Below, in pieces: positions 43,556 to 53,463 of a stretch of DNA of 64,000 nt; positions within the stretch are counted from its first letter, which is position 1; each line of letters opens with the position of its first letter. Origin of the DNA: Flavobacterium xanthum (GTDB lineage Bacteria; Bacteroidota; Bacteroidia; Flavobacteriales; Flavobacteriaceae); the NCBI RefSeq assembly GCF_900142695.1, contig NZ_FRBU01000002.1, positions 62,001-126,000 on the forward strand. The letters are read 5' to 3'. The position numbers and the translations under genes are program-made. The notes under the pieces were generated by a model. It worked only from the letters and a program-made list of their open reading frames with translations, did no database searches and had not been told where the DNA came from.

Positions 43556-44680
43556 TTACTCTTCGACATTTTTCATTTTCATCAAAAGGGAATACGCACC
43601 TTTTATAACAATATTTGCATCCTTAAAATCATCGGAAGTAATTTCTATAAAACCATTTTCAGTAGTTCCTAGTGTAACTTCTTTCATTTCAAATTCCTTA
43701 TTTTCTTTGGCAATAAAAATATAATTTTTATTTTCAAAGTTTACAATTGCATCAGCTGGCAAAACAGTTGATTTTTGACTTTTTAATTCAACTTCAGCAT
43801 TCATATAGATTCCCGGTAATAAATCTTTATCATAACTGGTAAAATGACAGTGCATTTCGACACTTTTATTTTCCGAAAAATCTTTGCCGATTAAAATAAT
43901 TTTACAAGGATATTTTTTATCAGGATTTGTGTTGGTGTAAGCAATAAGTGATTGTCCGATTGCCAGACGATTGATGTCTTTTTCGAAAACTGTTAGTGCT
44001 AAATGAATATCAGAAGGATCAACAATTTCAAACAAAATGTCACTTGGAGTTACATATTTACCAATATTTACGTTTACTTTAGAAACAAAACCGCTAATTG
44101 GCGAATATATATTAATACTCTTTGAAATGGATTTTGTAGAAACTTTACTCGGATTAATTCCTGCAAATTTCAATTTTTCGCCATACGATTGCACCATTAC
44201 CGAAAGTGAATTGTATTCAGCTTGTGCTTGTTGATAGACTTTATCGCTACTTGCTTTACTCTGGTTAAGTTCCTTTTGTCGTGCAAATTCAGCTTTAGCA
44301 TATACAATTTTTGCTTTTGCTAAAAGATAATCTTCTTGAAGTTGAATGTATTGTTGATCTTCTACAACGCACAAAACCTGCCCTTTGTTAACATGCATTC
44401 CTTCTAGTAAATCGGTATATTTTAAATATCCGCCCATTGGAACGCTTATAGAAACCAAATTTTGTGGTGGCACATCAATTTTTCCATTCAATTTTAAGGT
44501 GGATGAAATTTCTTTTTCTTCCACTTTTCCGATTTGAATTCCTGCATTTTTTATTTGTGCATCGGTAAGTGTTGTAACGTTTTCAACCGTTGTTGTCTCT
44601 GATGTTTCTTCTTCGGATTTTTTGTTTCCACAAGAAGTCAGAAATAAAAAGGCCGTAATTGTTATTATTATATTTCGCAT
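43556..44680 (-). CDS. RND efflux periplasmic adaptor lipoprotein (CusB/CzcB family)
   Basis: 374 residues. Lipobox AFLFLTSCGNKK; then a barrel-sandwich hybrid (KLNGKIDVPPQNLVSISVPMGGYL...GMHVNKGQVLCVVEDQQYIQLQ), an alpha-hairpin (KAEFARQKELNQSKASSDKVYQQAQAEYNSL), and the second half of the lipoyl region (NIYSPISGFVSKVNVNIGKYV). Links the inner-membrane pump to the outer-membrane channel. Only 1 bp from the pump-channel fusion gene. Heavy-metal specificity is implied by the partner, though Cu and Zn/Co/Cd cannot be separated. Confidence 0.92.
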   Translation of the reverse strand: MRNIIITITAFLFLTSCGNKKSEEETSETTTVENVTTLTDAQIKNAGIQIGKVEEKEISSTLKLNGKIDVPPQNLVSISVPMGGYLKYTDLLEGMHVNKGQVLCVVEDQQYIQLQEDYLLAKAKIVYAKAEFARQKELNQSKASSDKVYQQAQAEYNSLSVMVQSYGEKLKFAGINPSKVSTKSISKSINIYSPISGFVSKVNVNIGKYVTPSDILFEIVDPSDIHLALTVFEKDINRLAIGQSLIAYTNTNPDKKYPCKIILIGKDFSENKSVEMHCHFTSYDKDLLPGIYMNAEVELKSQKSTVLPADAIVNFENKNYIFIAKENKEFEMKEVTLGTTENGFIEITSDDFKDANIVIKGAYSLLMKMKNVEE

Positions 44681-44681
44681 T

Positions 44682-47600
44682 TTATTTTGATGTTATGTTC
44701 ATTAAATTAATAATGGTTTGATTTCCTTTTCTAACGGCTTCAATATAATTACTTTGAATTTCGGTATTTTGATTAATAAGCATCACCCATTCTAGATAAT
44801 TAATGTCGCCATTAATGAATTTTTTATTGGCAGCGTTGGTGACTAAATCTACATTTTTTAATGCTTTAGTCTCGTAATATTCAATAGTAATTTGTTGTTT
44901 TTTATACTCTTGAAGTAATTCTTGATAGTGTGTTTTCAGTTTTAGTTTTTCATTATTCACATCATTGTTGGCAATTTGAGAACTAATTTCTAATGCTTTT
45001 TTTCTGTTCCCAATAGAGGAATTGAATAACGGTAAAGCAACGCCAAACTGACCAAAAACTCCATTATAATTGTCTTGAAACGCAGTATTAGTTTTAAAAG
45101 TTTGCCAATAAACACCACCAATTAATTCGGGCATTTTTTTAGATTTTTCTAAAGCAATCTCCGCTTTATTATTGTTTACTTCTTGCTCTTTTAATTTTAC
45201 ACTTGGTTGCTTAGATATAAAACTTTCATCTAAATTCTGGTTGAAAGTCATTTTGTGTTTATCCCAAGCTGGAACAAAAATTGTATCATCATTCAATATA
45301 TAGTTGAATTGTGTTTGAAGTACTTTATAATCGCTTTGTACTTCTTGCAATTGTATTCTAATTTGTCCTGATTGGTTTTCTGCAGTTGCTTTTTCTAAAA
45401 TATTGCTTTCTCCTTTATCAAAACGAAGCGTTGCTTTTCTTAAAAATTCTGCATAAATACTATCACTTTTTTGTAATAATTTTTCTTTTTCTTTTAGATA
45501 AATCATTTCATAAAATGACATTGTTACTTGCTTTGTCAATTCCCTTTTTTGTAAAGCCTCGTTCCATTCTCCAGTTTTTGCTTGGGCTTCTAAAAGTTGT
45601 TTTTGTCTTTTGTAAACTGTTGGAAATTTGATTCTTTGTGTAACACCCACTTTTATATCATTCACATCACTATTAAACTGACCATATTCACCAACAAATT
45701 CTGTATTGGAAATATCATAACCTGTTTTGGCCATTTTTTGTAAATAGTCTGAATTTAGTTTTCCGTTTTTGATTTTTAGATTATTAGAAAGAGCTGTTTC
45801 GATGGCTTTGTCGAACGAAATTTTTTCTTGTGCAGTGCCATTTTGTGCGGCTAAAAACAATCCAATTATCATTAAAGTTGTAATGGATTTTGTCTTTGTG
45901 GATTTTAATTTAATTCCTTTTTCGAACATAATGTATAAAATTGGTAATACAAATAAAGTTAAGAATGTAGCAATTATCAGTCCGCCAATTACTACGGTTG
46001 CTAATGGTTTTTGCACTTCTGCACCCGAACCATTACTCAACGCCATTGGCAAAAATCCTAACGATGCAACTAATGCTGTCATCAAAACTGGACGCAAGCG
46101 TATTTTTGTTCCTTGCAAAACAATTGCTTTTAAATCGGTTTCGCCTGATAATTTGATGCGATTGAATTCGGCAATAAGTACTAAACCATTTAAAACTGCA
46201 ACACCAAACAATGCAATAAATCCAACGCCTGCGCTAATGCTAAAAGGCATTCCACGTAGTGCCAAAAAGAATATTCCTCCAATCATGGATAACGGAATTG
46301 CTGAATAAATTAACAATCCTTGTTTTATAGATTTGAAGGCAAAATACAGCAGAATTAAAATTAACAAAAGTGAAATTGGAACAGCAATTAACAATCTATC
46401 TTTTGCAGCGTTTAAGTTCTCAAAAGCTCCGCCATAAGTTGTATAATAACCTGCTGGAAGTTTTAATTTTGCATCGACTTTATCTTGTAATTCTTTTACA
46501 ATACTTTGTACATCGCGACCACGAACATTAAATCCAACTACAATTCTGCGTTTGGCATCTTCTCGTTGAATTTGATTTGGACCTTCGGTGATCTCCACTT
46601 TTGCCAATTGTGATAATGGAATTTGTGAACCATTTGGCGTTGGAATTAACAAATTTTGAACATCCGATAGATCTTGTCTTTTTTCACCTTCTAAACGAAC
46701 CACCAAATCAAATCTTTTTTCGCCTTCATAAATTAAGCCGGTACTCTGTCCTGCAAAAGCCGTATTTACAATTCGGTTAATGTCTTCAATATTTAAATTA
46801 TATTGTGCAATGGCAGATCGATTGTAATCAATTACAATTTGCGGCATTCCTGTAACTGATTCTATATAAAGGTCTGATGTGCCTTCAACTGTATTTACAA
46901 TTTTGCCTAATTTGTTGGCGTATAATGCTAAAGTATCTAGGTTTTCTCCAAATATTTTACACACAACATCTTGTCTTGCGCCAGTCATTAATTCATTGAA
47001 ACGCATTTGAACCGGATATTGAAAACCAAAAGAAACTCCCGGAACGGCTTCCAATTCTTTGCTCATTTTTTCGGATAATTCATCGAATGTTGAAGCTGAT
47101 GTCCATTCGCTTTTATCTTTTAGAATAATCATCATGTCACTTGCATCAATAGGCATTGGATCAGTTGGAACTTCGGAACTTCCTGTTTTACCAACTACTT
47201 TTTGAACTTCTGGAAATTCATCTAATATTATTTTTGCTCCTTGAGAAATCGCAGTCATTGACGTTTGTAAATTACTTCCGGGTAAAACTCGCGTTTCTAC
47301 CGCAAAATCTCCTTCTTCTAATGATGGCATAAATTCGCCACCCATAAAAGAAAGTGTGATAATCGCTAAAACAAATAAAGTTAAAGTAGTTCCTATTATT
47401 ATTCGTGGAATTCCCAATGCTTTATTTAAAAGAGGTTGATAGAAATTTTCTAATTTTTCCATCATTCGATCCGAAAAATTCTTTTTATGACTTACTTTCT
47501 TATCTAAAAATAAAGCCGTCATCATCGGAATGTAAGTAAGTGATAATACAAAAGCACCGAACAAAGCAAAAGCAATAGTTTGCGCCATAGGTAAAAACAT

Positions 47601-49025
47601 TTTACCTTCAATACCTCGTAAAGTGAAAATTGGAATGTAAACTATCAAGATAATTAACTCACCAAAAACAGCAACATTTCGCATTCTGGTAGACGTTTCT
47701 AAAACCACATTATCCATTTGATTTTGTGTTATTTCACCTTGTTTCCTGCTGTGTAAACTAAACAAACAGGCTTCAACAATAATAACTGCGCCATCTACAA
47801 TTAGTCCAAAATCTAAAGCGCCCAAACTCATTAGATTTCCGCTTACGCCAAATAAATTCATTAAAATCACGGCAAATAACATCGCTAACGGAATAACTGA
47901 CGCAACAATTAATCCTGCTCTAACATTTCCTAAAAAGAAAATTAAGACAAGAAGTACAATTATTGCGCCTTCTAATAAGTTTTTCCCAACGGTAGAAATG
48001 GAATTATTTACCATTTTAGTTCTGTCTAAAAAAGGTTCAATAACAACGCCTTCTGGTAATGTTTTTTGAATTTGAAGAACTCTTTCTTTGATGTTTTTAA
48101 TAACAATATTACTGTTTGCGCCTTTCAACATCATCACAACAGCGCCAGAAACTTCCTCAGATGGAGTACCACGTTTGTGAAAAGTCATAGCGCCATATCG
48201 AATCGCATTTCCTATACGAACATCGGCAACATCACGAATAAATAATGGACTTCCGCTATTTGTATTTTTAATAGCAATTTCTTTTATATTATCAATTGTA
48301 CTAATTAATCCTTCGCTTCGAATGTATAAAACGGTTGGTCCTTTTTCAATATAAGCACCACCAGTATTTTGATTGTTTTTTTCTAAAGCAGTAAAAACAT
48401 CAGTAACTGTGATATTGTGCGATTGCAATTTATTTGGATCAATGGCAATTTCAAATTGTTTTAATTTTCCACCAAAACTGCTTACTTCGGCAACACCTTC
48501 AACACCTAACAATTGTCGGCGAACAATCCAATCCTGAATGGTTCTTAATTCCGTAGCATCGTATTTGTTTTCATAACCACTTTTTGCTCTTACGGCATAT
48601 TGATATATTTCGCCCAAACCAGTACTTACTGGACCAAGAAATGGAGCGTCAATGCCTTTTGGAATTTGATCTTTAACTGCGCTTAATCGTTCGGTTACTT
48701 GTTGTCTTGCCCAATACACATCTGTTGCATCATCAAATACAATAGTTACAACGGATAATCCGAAACGTGAGAAACTGCGAATTTCTTTCAGTCCTGGAAT
48801 GTTGCTGTTGGCTTGTTCGATAGGAAACGTTATTAATCGTTCAATATCGGTTGCGCCTAATGATGCTGCAGAAGTAATTACTTGAACTTGATTATCTGTA
48901 ATATCTGGTACGGCATCAATGGGTAACTTGGTAAATTGATAACTGCCATATCCAATAAGAGCGACAATAAAAAGACCAACGATAAGTTTGTTTTTGATTG
49001 AAAACTCAATTATTTTATTCAACAT
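44682..49025 (-). CDS. CusA/CzcA heavy-metal RND pump fused to a TolC-type channel
   Basis: 1447 residues. Residues 1-1030 are a CusA/CzcA-type HME-RND pump: KLPIDAVPDITDNQVQV near 32-48, LIVDGAVIIVEACLFSL in TM4 with the proton-relay Asp, YIPIFTLRGIEGKMFLPMAQT, and PLATVVIGGLIIATFLTLFVLPILY near the end. A linker then contains a signal-like hydrophobic run (SITTLMIIGLFLAAQNGTAQEK), followed by about 400 residues of outer membrane efflux protein domain (FDKAIETALSNNLKIKN...). The CzcA-CzcC fusion is seen in Bacteroidota. A tripartite pump with the adaptor downstream. Confidence 0.95.
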   Translation of the reverse strand: MLNKIIEFSIKNKLIVGLFIVALIGYGSYQFTKLPIDAVPDITDNQVQVITSAASLGATDIERLITFPIEQANSNIPGLKEIRSFSRFGLSVVTIVFDDATDVYWARQQVTERLSAVKDQIPKGIDAPFLGPVSTGLGEIYQYAVRAKSGYENKYDATELRTIQDWIVRRQLLGVEGVAEVSSFGGKLKQFEIAIDPNKLQSHNITVTDVFTALEKNNQNTGGAYIEKGPTVLYIRSEGLISTIDNIKEIAIKNTNSGSPLFIRDVADVRIGNAIRYGAMTFHKRGTPSEEVSGAVVMMLKGANSNIVIKNIKERVLQIQKTLPEGVVIEPFLDRTKMVNNSISTVGKNLLEGAIIVLLVLIFFLGNVRAGLIVASVIPLAMLFAVILMNLFGVSGNLMSLGALDFGLIVDGAVIIVEACLFSLHSRKQGEITQNQMDNVVLETSTRMRNVAVFGELIILIVYIPIFTLRGIEGKMFLPMAQTIAFALFGAFVLSLTYIPMMTALFLDKKVSHKKNFSDRMMEKLENFYQPLLNKALGIPRIIIGTTLTLFVLAIITLSFMGGEFMPSLEEGDFAVETRVLPGSNLQTSMTAISQGAKIILDEFPEVQKVVGKTGSSEVPTDPMPIDASDMMIILKDKSEWTSASTFDELSEKMSKELEAVPGVSFGFQYPVQMRFNELMTGARQDVVCKIFGENLDTLALYANKLGKIVNTVEGTSDLYIESVTGMPQIVIDYNRSAIAQYNLNIEDINRIVNTAFAGQSTGLIYEGEKRFDLVVRLEGEKRQDLSDVQNLLIPTPNGSQIPLSQLAKVEITEGPNQIQREDAKRRIVVGFNVRGRDVQSIVKELQDKVDAKLKLPAGYYTTYGGAFENLNAAKDRLLIAVPISLLLILILLYFAFKSIKQGLLIYSAIPLSMIGGIFFLALRGMPFSISAGVGFIALFGVAVLNGLVLIAEFNRIKLSGETDLKAIVLQGTKIRLRPVLMTALVASLGFLPMALSNGSGAEVQKPLATVVIGGLIIATFLTLFVLPILYIMFEKGIKLKSTKTKSITTLMIIGLFLAAQNGTAQEKISFDKAIETALSNNLKIKNGKLNSDYLQKMAKTGYDISNTEFVGEYGQFNSDVNDIKVGVTQRIKFPTVYKRQKQLLEAQAKTGEWNEALQKRELTKQVTMSFYEMIYLKEKEKLLQKSDSIYAEFLRKATLRFDKGESNILEKATAENQSGQIRIQLQEVQSDYKVLQTQFNYILNDDTIFVPAWDKHKMTFNQNLDESFISKQPSVKLKEQEVNNNKAEIALEKSKKMPELIGGVYWQTFKTNTAFQDNYNGVFGQFGVALPLFNSSIGNRKKALEISSQIANNDVNNEKLKLKTHYQELLQEYKKQQITIEYYETKALKNVDLVTNAANKKFINGDINYLEWVMLINQNTEIQSNYIEAVRKGNQTIINLMNITSK

Positions 49026-49120
49026 AGTTTAAAATTATTAATTATTTTATAAAAAACAGGCTTCAAAAAAATCATCATCAATGTCTTAATAAAGATAATT
49101 TAAATAAAGCATTTAAATAA

Positions 49121-49510
49121 TTAACAATTTTTAGGTGGTCTCCAAATGGATAATAGAACAGTCGAGGAAAAATAATTTTGTAAAAAAGCTATTTTTTGAG
49201 GCTCTTTAAAAAAATAAATAGGTGAAAATTTAAATAAATTTATTTCTAAATGTATTACTACATTTTGGTTGGAAGAAAAGTCAGAATGAGTATGGAAAGG
49301 TAAATCATTATGGTCGTCCTTTTTTTCGTCGTGATGGTTATTTAAATAATGATCTGTCAAAAAATGAAATAGGGTTATATTGCTTTGTTCGTGATTATGC
49401 TGTATAAAATGTGAAACTAATATAGGTAAGCGCATGCTATCCTCGACTACGTAAGGAATCGTAAGTTGCAAGCAAATAGCTAAAGTGATTATGTTTTTTA
49501 GAAATTTCAC
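49121..49510 (-). CDS. Small exported His/Asp-rich protein upstream of the metal pump
   Basis: 129 residues from a GTG at 49510 (VKFLKNIITLAICLQLT gives a hydrophobic signal). An earlier in-frame TTG lies inside the promoter box. The middle is rich in metal ligands: FIQHNHEQ, DHYLNNHHDEKKDDHNDLPFHTHSDF. No family recognised. Located 95 bp upstream of the RND gene on the same strand, so a periplasmic metal-binding accessory protein is plausible. Function is inferred from composition and neighbourhood only. Confidence 0.65.
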   Translation of the reverse strand: MKFLKNIITLAICLQLTIPYVVEDSMRLPILVSHFIQHNHEQSNITLFHFLTDHYLNNHHDEKKDDHNDLPFHTHSDFSSNQNVVIHLEINLFKFSPIYFFKEPQKIAFLQNYFSSTVLLSIWRPPKNC

Positions 49511-49513
49511 AAA

Positions 49514-49521
49514 CAAATATA
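49514..49521 (-). promoter_or_regulatory. Candidate -7 box upstream of the His-rich gene
   Basis: TATATTTG on the minus strand, exact TAnnTTTG. The box ends three bases before the proposed GTG start, so again a leaderless message is suggested. No convincing -33 element. Confidence 0.4.
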
Positions 49522-49665
49522 GGCACTTTTAAAATTAAATTTTAAATAATAAACTAATGTCAACTCAATACGTAAAAAGTATCAGTAATGGAAAATAAAT
49601 AAGTTTTCCAGCTTCCTTTAGTAAAATGTAAATGTACTGCAAAATCGGGATCACTCTCTTAAGAA

Positions 49666-51072
49666 CTACTTAAGGTCTGCTTCAAATAAACTTAAAATTA
49701 CGGTAGTCCCTTTATTCTCTTGACTAGTAATTGCCACTGTGATATTAAGTAATGAACATAATCTTTTAACAATAGATAACCCCAAACCAGTTCCTTTAAT
49801 TTCAGGATGATCACTCGATTTTGATCGGTAAAATTGATTGAAAATTCTTTCTAAATCTTCTGTAGGTATTCCAATACCCGAGTCAATGATGTGGCATTCA
49901 ATCTTAGCACCATTATTTACTATTTTAATGGTTAGACTGTCATCTGAATTAGAATATTTCAACGCATTTGAAATCAGGTTATTAATGATAATTGAAAATA
50001 AATAGCTATCCGTTTCTATATAATAATCTTGGAAAAATTCAGCTGTGACATTGATTTTTTTGGATTGGATAGTGGAAGAAGATCGAGCAATAGTGTCTAA
50101 AAAGATAGCATTCAAGTATACTTTTTCAATTTTTAAGGTTTGCTTTTGGTTTTCAAATCGCGCCAATAGGAGAAGCTGATCTACTAAGTGATTCAACCGA
50201 TTTACTTCTTTTACACAAAAATTAATCTTTTCTTCGTATTCAGCAGCATCTCTTGGTTTTCGTATTAAAACCTCCAAAGTGCCTTTTATTACGGTTAAAG
50301 GAGTTCTTAGTTCATGAGATGCATCTGAAGTAAATTGTTTCTCCCTTTCAACGGCAGTTTCAATTCGGTCTAATAAATTATTGATTGTTTGAGACAAAAC
50401 AAAAAGTTCGTCTCTATTTTGAGGCATCGGAATTCTAGAAGTCAGATTGTCTTTGGTAATGACATTGGAAGTTTTAATAATAGCACTAATGGGTTTGATA
50501 CTTCTTCCAGCAATAAATCGAGCAATGAAGAACAACAAAATTAAAATTAAAGGATAGACAATAATAAGCACTTCAGATAAATTGTTAAGCACTAACGAGG
50601 CATCTTCTAGTGACATCGCTATTAGTATATAGCCAATTACCTTGGTCTTTTGATAAATGGGGACCTGAATTTGACGAATAGTGTTTGTTTCTAATTTTGT
50701 GTCAAAAACCTCATTATCAATTTTTTTAGAAAAATAGGTCAAGGTTTGTTTTTTGAGATTGGGAGATTTTTCAATCACAACTCCTTTTTTATCAATAAAT
50801 TGAATAAATACTGGATTTACATCAAGTGTATTGTGCTCCCGTTCCTTCCACTCCTCTTCATGAATCAAATGAAAACTACTATCTACAACTTCAATTTCAG
50901 TAAGATGTTTCTCCACTTCAAAACTAATATCAGTATTTACATGGCTGTAAACACTAAATTTAACAATAGAATAGATAATAAAAAAAACTACAAAAATTAA
51001 TAATGCAGTAGTTATAATATAATGTGAAGCAATTCGATTTTTAAAGGAAAGTTGTGGCATTTTTTTAGTCAT
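49666..51072 (-). CDS. Sensor histidine kinase (HAMP type, CusS/CzcS-like)
   Basis: 468 residues from ATG at 51072, which overlaps the response regulator stop by 8 bp (ATGACTAA). Two membrane spans (about 16-38 and 165-187) flank a periplasmic sensing domain; a HAMP region follows, then H box FTSDASHELRTPLTVIKG, N box IINNLISNALKYS, and G boxes DSGIGIP and GTGLGLSIVKRL. Placed upstream of the metal pump genes on the same strand and directly after its regulator, which suggests control of metal efflux. Confidence 0.94.
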   Translation of the reverse strand: MTKKMPQLSFKNRIASHYIITTALLIFVVFFIIYSIVKFSVYSHVNTDISFEVEKHLTEIEVVDSSFHLIHEEEWKEREHNTLDVNPVFIQFIDKKGVVIEKSPNLKKQTLTYFSKKIDNEVFDTKLETNTIRQIQVPIYQKTKVIGYILIAMSLEDASLVLNNLSEVLIIVYPLILILLFFIARFIAGRSIKPISAIIKTSNVITKDNLTSRIPMPQNRDELFVLSQTINNLLDRIETAVEREKQFTSDASHELRTPLTVIKGTLEVLIRKPRDAAEYEEKINFCVKEVNRLNHLVDQLLLLARFENQKQTLKIEKVYLNAIFLDTIARSSSTIQSKKINVTAEFFQDYYIETDSYLFSIIINNLISNALKYSNSDDSLTIKIVNNGAKIECHIIDSGIGIPTEDLERIFNQFYRSKSSDHPEIKGTGLGLSIVKRLCSLLNITVAITSQENKGTTVILSLFEADLK

Positions 51073-51727
51073 TAGCAATATAACCTATACCGCGAACGGT
51101 TTTTATATAATCTTCTTCTATTTTTAAGTTTAATTTCTTGCGTATGGCATTTATAAAAACATCGATAACACCAGTGTCATACTCAAAATGTATGTCCCAA
51201 ACATCTTCAATAATTTGAGTTCTAGTGCATACTTTTCCTTTGTTTTTTACTAAATAACTTAGGAGTTCAAATTCACGTTGTGTTAGTGCTACTTCGATTT
51301 TATTGACCAAAACCTCATGTTTGACGGTATCTATTTCAATCGTGCCAAGAGTAAGCATTTCATTTTCCTTTTGGTTTCTAAAATGAATTTTAATCCGTTC
51401 CACTAATTCATCAAAACTAAACGGTTTCTTTATATAATCGTTAGCGCCTGCTTTGAGTCCTTCAATAGTTTCTTGAACCGTATCTTTGGCAGTCAAAAAT
51501 ATAATTGGAGTACTGTTGTTTTTCAACCGAATGGCTTTACACAATTCTAAACCAGTCATTTTGGGAAGCATCCAATCCAGCAAAATAAGATCAAAATTCT
51601 CTTTTTGAGTTAACTGAAAACCCAATAAGCCATCAGAAGCACTAGTAATCGTATATCCTTCTTCTTCTAACCCTTGCTGAATAAATTGAACAATGCCCGC
51701 TTCATCTTCTACAATTAATATGTGCAT
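51065..51727 (-). CDS. OmpR-family response regulator
   Basis: 220 residues. Receiver domain with acidic pocket EDEAG, phospho-acceptor Asp in LILLDWMLPKMTG, Thr in FLTAKDT and Lys in YIKKPF; a C-terminal winged helix DNA-binding domain (LTQREFELLSYLVKNKGKVCTR...DVFINAIRKKL...VRGIGY). Paired with the kinase by translational coupling. 27 bp after the DUF3570 gene on the same strand, so it could be transcribed with that unit. Confidence 0.95.
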   Translation of the reverse strand: MHILIVEDEAGIVQFIQQGLEEEGYTITSASDGLLGFQLTQKENFDLILLDWMLPKMTGLELCKAIRLKNNSTPIIFLTAKDTVQETIEGLKAGANDYIKKPFSFDELVERIKIHFRNQKENEMLTLGTIEIDTVKHEVLVNKIEVALTQREFELLSYLVKNKGKVCTRTQIIEDVWDIHFEYDTGVIDVFINAIRKKLNLKIEEDYIKTVRGIGYIAND

Positions 51728-51754
51728 TTTATACTTTTTTTGTAAATTTAAGCA

Positions 51755-53197
51755 TTATTGCATTACAAACTTGAAACCAATTGTAGCAATATTAGCCTTA
51801 AGATTATCACTTCGTTCATAGTGATTGAATCTAAAATCAATGTTTTTCAAACCAAATTTCCATACTTTCGATGCTGTAAAAATATCTGTATAGTTGATAC
51901 CAAAACCGTATTGATTAGCATCAAATGTAGCTAAATCTGCATCTGAAGTATAAAATTTTTCTGTGGATAAATGTGTTTCGTACGGTGCGTAATATTTAGA
52001 AGCTATTTGTGTATAGTAGCGATACATTGGAAAAACAGTAAACTTATCTGATAATTTCACAGGAAGTTCAATAGTAGCGGTATGAGACTGAATGTTCCAG
52101 TTATCTGAGTAAAAACGATAATACGTTCTCAATAGGAAGCGTTCGTTAATGTAATAATTTAAACGGGCTCCAATAGGAAGTTTGAAACGAGAATCTGGTA
52201 ATCTTTCAATATCGTCTGCTAATTTATAGACTCCAGCATTGCTTGTACTCTCATAATTATTAATGTATTGCGCTTGTCCAATGTAAAAATTAGCTTTGTC
52301 AGCAAAATAGATTCGGTGATATGGGGAAGACAATAATCCTTGTTGCTGCAATACATCAAAAAATACGGACACTTGTAATTTCTTAGATAAGACCTGAGAA
52401 AAACCTATGGATGCTGAGAAAGAGTTTCTATTCACTGCATTTATCGTTTGAAATGCTGATGGCAAATAATTGGCGGTAGATTGTCCATTTTGATCTAAAA
52501 CCGTTACTCCATTAAAATAGCCTTGGTTTAAAAAGTTAGAACCATATTTAGAATATTCGTGCAATTCCGTTGGATAAATTGGTCTCCATTGATCCAAATA
52601 TGCATTTACTTTCAAGCTTAATTCTGTATTTTTTTCATTAAAAAGACCGGCAATTCCGCCTCCAAACCCAACAGAAGTGTAATCATATTCATTGGAGAAA
52701 GAAACATCTGTATTCCATATAAAATTTCTGGAGTCACTACTATGGCTGTAATTAGCAACCACCGACACCAATTGATCACTTCTAGACGCACCAGATGAAG
52801 CTTGCCATGGCGTTCCAGAAGGACCTAAAGCCACTACTTTTCCACCCGCTACTCTATCATCATCGCCGCCACCTCCTCCAGCAGAAGCGCCAGTGGAATT
52901 AAATGGATTTATATTACTTGAAGAAGCTGATGAATAGGCTGATATTCCCAAATCAATAGTCAAAACATCATCATCATTTAATGGCATTGCCACCACAATA
53001 TTTGAGGCTACATCTGTAAGTTTTTCAGATCCTATACCGCCTGAGACAGCTGATCTTGAACCATTTTGATCGTAGTAACTGGCTAAAAAGTCAACTTCCG
53101 TACTTTCTAGCACTCTTTTTTTAAATACTGGCTCTTTATCTTGTGCAAAAGCAGCAGTAGTCAGTAAGATAAAAAAAGATAAAATTTTTATTTTCAT
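51755..53197 (-). CDS. DUF3570 outer-membrane beta-barrel protein
   Basis: 480 residues with signal peptide ending AAFAQ. DUF3570 family: RVLESTEVDFLASYYDQNG near 28-46, then Gly/Ser/Asp-rich loops (STGASAGGGGGDDD at 101-114; ASSGASRSDQ at 133-142), and alternating beta-barrel strands to a C-terminal phenylalanine region (ATIGFKFVMQ). Function unknown. Downstream partner of DUF4266, ApbE and thioredoxin genes, a gene set that travels together. The [ST]GAS words in the loops resemble ApbE flavinylation motifs (see findings). Confidence 0.9.
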   Translation of the reverse strand: MKIKILSFFILLTTAAFAQDKEPVFKKRVLESTEVDFLASYYDQNGSRSAVSGGIGSEKLTDVASNIVVAMPLNDDDVLTIDLGISAYSSASSSNINPFNSTGASAGGGGGDDDRVAGGKVVALGPSGTPWQASSGASRSDQLVSVVANYSHSSDSRNFIWNTDVSFSNEYDYTSVGFGGGIAGLFNEKNTELSLKVNAYLDQWRPIYPTELHEYSKYGSNFLNQGYFNGVTVLDQNGQSTANYLPSAFQTINAVNRNSFSASIGFSQVLSKKLQVSVFFDVLQQQGLLSSPYHRIYFADKANFYIGQAQYINNYESTSNAGVYKLADDIERLPDSRFKLPIGARLNYYINERFLLRTYYRFYSDNWNIQSHTATIELPVKLSDKFTVFPMYRYYTQIASKYYAPYETHLSTEKFYTSDADLATFDANQYGFGINYTDIFTASKVWKFGLKNIDFRFNHYERSDNLKANIATIGFKFVMQ

Positions 53198-53240
53198 TTT
53201 TTCAAGGATTCAAATTTACCATCTAAATACATGCTTTTAA

Positions 53241-53459
53241 TTAGTTGCACCCACAACCACCGCCAGATTTTCCTCCATTGGCTCCTGCAGCAGCTTCCCG
53301 ATACACTTGAAAAGAAGTCTCATATCGTTCCGCGGTTCTCGCTGATAATTTCATATCAGGATCGTTAATTTTTTCTTTCTCGTATTCTTTTACGGAACTG
53401 CAGGACTGTAAAATCAATGCTGTAAAAAACAAAAAGGCTATTTTATTTATCATCTTCAC
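53241..53459 (-). CDS. DUF4266 small lipoprotein
   Basis: 72 residues. Lipobox LILQSCSS with Cys20, then a short helix (KEYEKEKINDPDMKLSARTAERYETSFQVYREA) and a Gly-rich tail ending GGGCGCN with two Cys. This is the DUF4266 layout. The C-terminal CGC tail might bind metal, form a disulfide, or be redox-active with the adjacent thioredoxin. Always beside DUF3570 in the set I know. Function unknown. Confidence 0.85.
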   Translation of the reverse strand: MKMINKIAFLFFTALILQSCSSVKEYEKEKINDPDMKLSARTAERYETSFQVYREAAAGANGGKSGGGCGCN

Positions 53460-53463
53460 TTTT

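Noticed and set aside
45769-46308. A 179-residue open frame opposite the RND pump
   Set aside because: Antisense to a conserved pump domain; no recognisable protein features.
49514-49516. TTG start for the His-rich protein
   Set aside because: It lies inside the predicted -7 box; the GTG six bases later fits better.
53241-53459. DUF4266 protein as a ribosomal natural-product precursor because of its GGGCGCN tail
   Set aside because: It has a lipoprotein signal and no maturation enzymes typical of such peptides nearby; ApbE and thioredoxin give a better context.
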